Assembly: GCA_017885385.1 (NCBI GenBank)
Contig: JAFNGF010000425.1
Location: forward strand, 1 to 5,937
Source of the DNA: Planctomycetota bacterium
GTDB lineage: Bacteria; Planctomycetota; Phycisphaerae; Sedimentisphaerales; Anaerobacaceae
Reading direction: 5' to 3'
Length of the DNA: 5,937 bases
Position 1 is the stretch's first letter; each line of letters starts with the position of its first letter. Shown here in pieces: positions 5,533 through 5,937 of the stretch. Under the pieces are notes generated by a model. The model was not told where the DNA came from. It saw only the letters and a program-made list of their open reading frames with translations, and did not search any database. Both the position numbers and the translations under genes were made by a program.

Positions 5533-5628
5533 GCAAGGTCGAAGGAGGACACAGAATCCACGGAGATTAATCCGCCAGACGTATGGCGGATAAAAGAAAT
5601 GGAATACTCCCTCTGATCTCTCTGTGGC
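5525..5628. repeat. Repeat mosaic that truncates the RHS fragment
   Basis: The block starts with an exact second copy of the 22 bp CGTCCTGAGCA...GTCGAAGGA element (5525-5546; other copy 3997-4018). It continues with inverted CACAGA (5550-5555) and TCTGTG (5621-5626) ends, and between them a clean hairpin with 8 bp arms, ATCCGCCA (5570-5577) and TGGCGGAT (5584-5591). The CACAGA/TCTGTG wording is related to the element at 1298-1357. No T-tract follows the hairpin, so it is not a clear terminator. Confidence 0.65.
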
Positions 5629-5693
5629 GAAAAATGCTGGGCACTCTGGGCTAAAAAGCTACCTTTGCTGACAGAAATAAGAAAAAAACTGAA

Positions 5694-5729
5694 ATTTGTT
5701 TGTAACAAATAGATATGTTTGTATATCAT
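5694..5729 (+). promoter_or_regulatory. Promoter-like stretch with a small operator-like palindrome
   Basis: ATTTGTT (5694-5700) and AACAAAT (5704-5710) are perfect 7 bp inverted arms around TGT. Overlapping them, TTGTAA (5700-5705) and TATCAT (5724-5729) could be -35 and -10 boxes with an 18 bp spacer, reading toward the ORF at 5766. The surroundings are AT-rich, which makes chance matches easy, so the call is tentative. Confidence 0.3.
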
Positions 5730-5765
5730 TATTTATGGAGCAGACACAAAAAAAGAAAAAAGAAA

Positions 5766-5903
5766 ATGAGCAAAAAAAGATTCACTAAAATCTTCGCGGG
5801 ATTAGTCCTAACATCAGCTATCGGTTTGCTGGTTTTGGGGCAAGTGTGCGCAGCAGGCCCCGCCGAAGACTCAAAACTAAAAACTTGGAAGGACTCGCGG
5901 TGA
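5766..5903 (+). CDS. Small signal-peptide protein, possibly the frameshifted start of a longer gene
   Basis: The ORF has 45 residues. Residues 1-30 look like a standard signal peptide: KKR basic part, hydrophobic LVLTSAIGLLVLG, cleavage near VCAA-GPAE. The ATG at 5766 is preferred over one at 5715 because the latter would put 17 extra residues (VYHYLWSRHKKRKKK) before the signal. No Shine-Dalgarno is seen, only an A-rich purine run. Only ~14 residues follow the cleavage site before TGA. In the -1 frame, from the A-run at 5879-5883 onward, the sequence stays open to the window edge and reads NLEGLAVILLAGALGPGT, a hydrophobic stretch. A one-base indel in the AAAAA run, real or from assembly, would join signal peptide and hydrophobic segment into a longer membrane or exported protein. 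I do not recognise the family. Confidence 0.45.
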   Translation: MSKKRFTKIFAGLVLTSAIGLLVLGQVCAAGPAEDSKLKTWKDSR

Positions 5904-5937
5904 TTCTGCTTGCGGGCGCGTTGGGGCCGGGCACGGG

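Noticed and set aside
5570..5591. 8 bp hairpin considered as an intrinsic terminator
   Set aside because: Neither strand has a T-tract directly after the stem; it fits a dispersed palindromic repeat better.
2825..5594. Exact 14 bp match GTATGGCGGATAAA at 2825-2838 and 5581-5594
   Set aside because: The first copy is ordinary propeller coding sequence without the hairpin partner seen at 5570-5577, so the match is probably chance.
5735..5788. 17-codon ORF MEQTQKKKKENEQKKIH overlapping the start of the 5766 gene
   Set aside because: It results from a purine-rich A-run and lacks a ribosome binding site; a coupling role is possible but unsupported.

Overview
The window looks like a piece of a Planctomycetota genome, probably of the Phycisphaerae type. 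This is inferred from content, not from a marker gene. The clues are a half-dockerin (single EF-hand) module of the form DFDRNGIVNFDDFAILADNWL, exported proteins with FG-GAP/VCBS-like calcium loops, an exported acetylxylan-esterase-like hydrolase, an RHS fragment, and many short palindromic repeats between genes.

Positions 1-3915 hold four genes, all on the minus strand. In transcription order they are a secreted VCBS/FG-GAP-type beta-propeller protein (3915-2686), a PLP-dependent trans-sulfuration enzyme closest in motif to plant-type cystathionine gamma-synthase (2576-1359), a rubrerythrin-like diiron protein without a rubredoxin domain (1260-775), and an exported alpha/beta-hydrolase of the acetylxylan esterase kind (739 to the left edge, cut off). 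The last two are 35 bp apart with good ribosome binding sites and are probably co-transcribed. The ~100 bp gaps between the first three hold palindromic repeats and may break or attenuate transcription. There is no single obvious pathway: the esterase and the propeller protein fit extracellular polysaccharide use, while the other two fit sulfur amino acid synthesis and oxidative stress or iron handling.

Positions 3916-4287 are a divergent intergenic region. It has a repeat mosaic on the left, three copies of AATTATC in the middle, and on the right a sigma70-like promoter (TTGTGT, 17 bp, TATAAT) followed by a ~100 nt leader. The leader carries a perfect Shine-Dalgarno sequence folded into a hairpin with no start codon next to it.

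Positions 4288-5532 are one open frame broken by a single TAA. The first part encodes a secreted protein whose half-dockerin sits directly behind the signal peptide, followed by an unrecognised ~250-residue region. The part after the stop is a decayed RHS-core fragment that contains an in-frame 36 bp palindromic insertion and is cut off by further repeats. Positions 5533-5765 are a repeat mosaic followed by an AT-rich promoter-like stretch. A small signal-peptide ORF (5766-5903) closes the window and may be frameshifted.

I see no rRNA, tRNA, CRISPR array, transposase or recognisable defence system. The most unusual material is the 4288-5532 locus and the dispersed palindromic repeats, one of which appears to have been added to a protein in frame.
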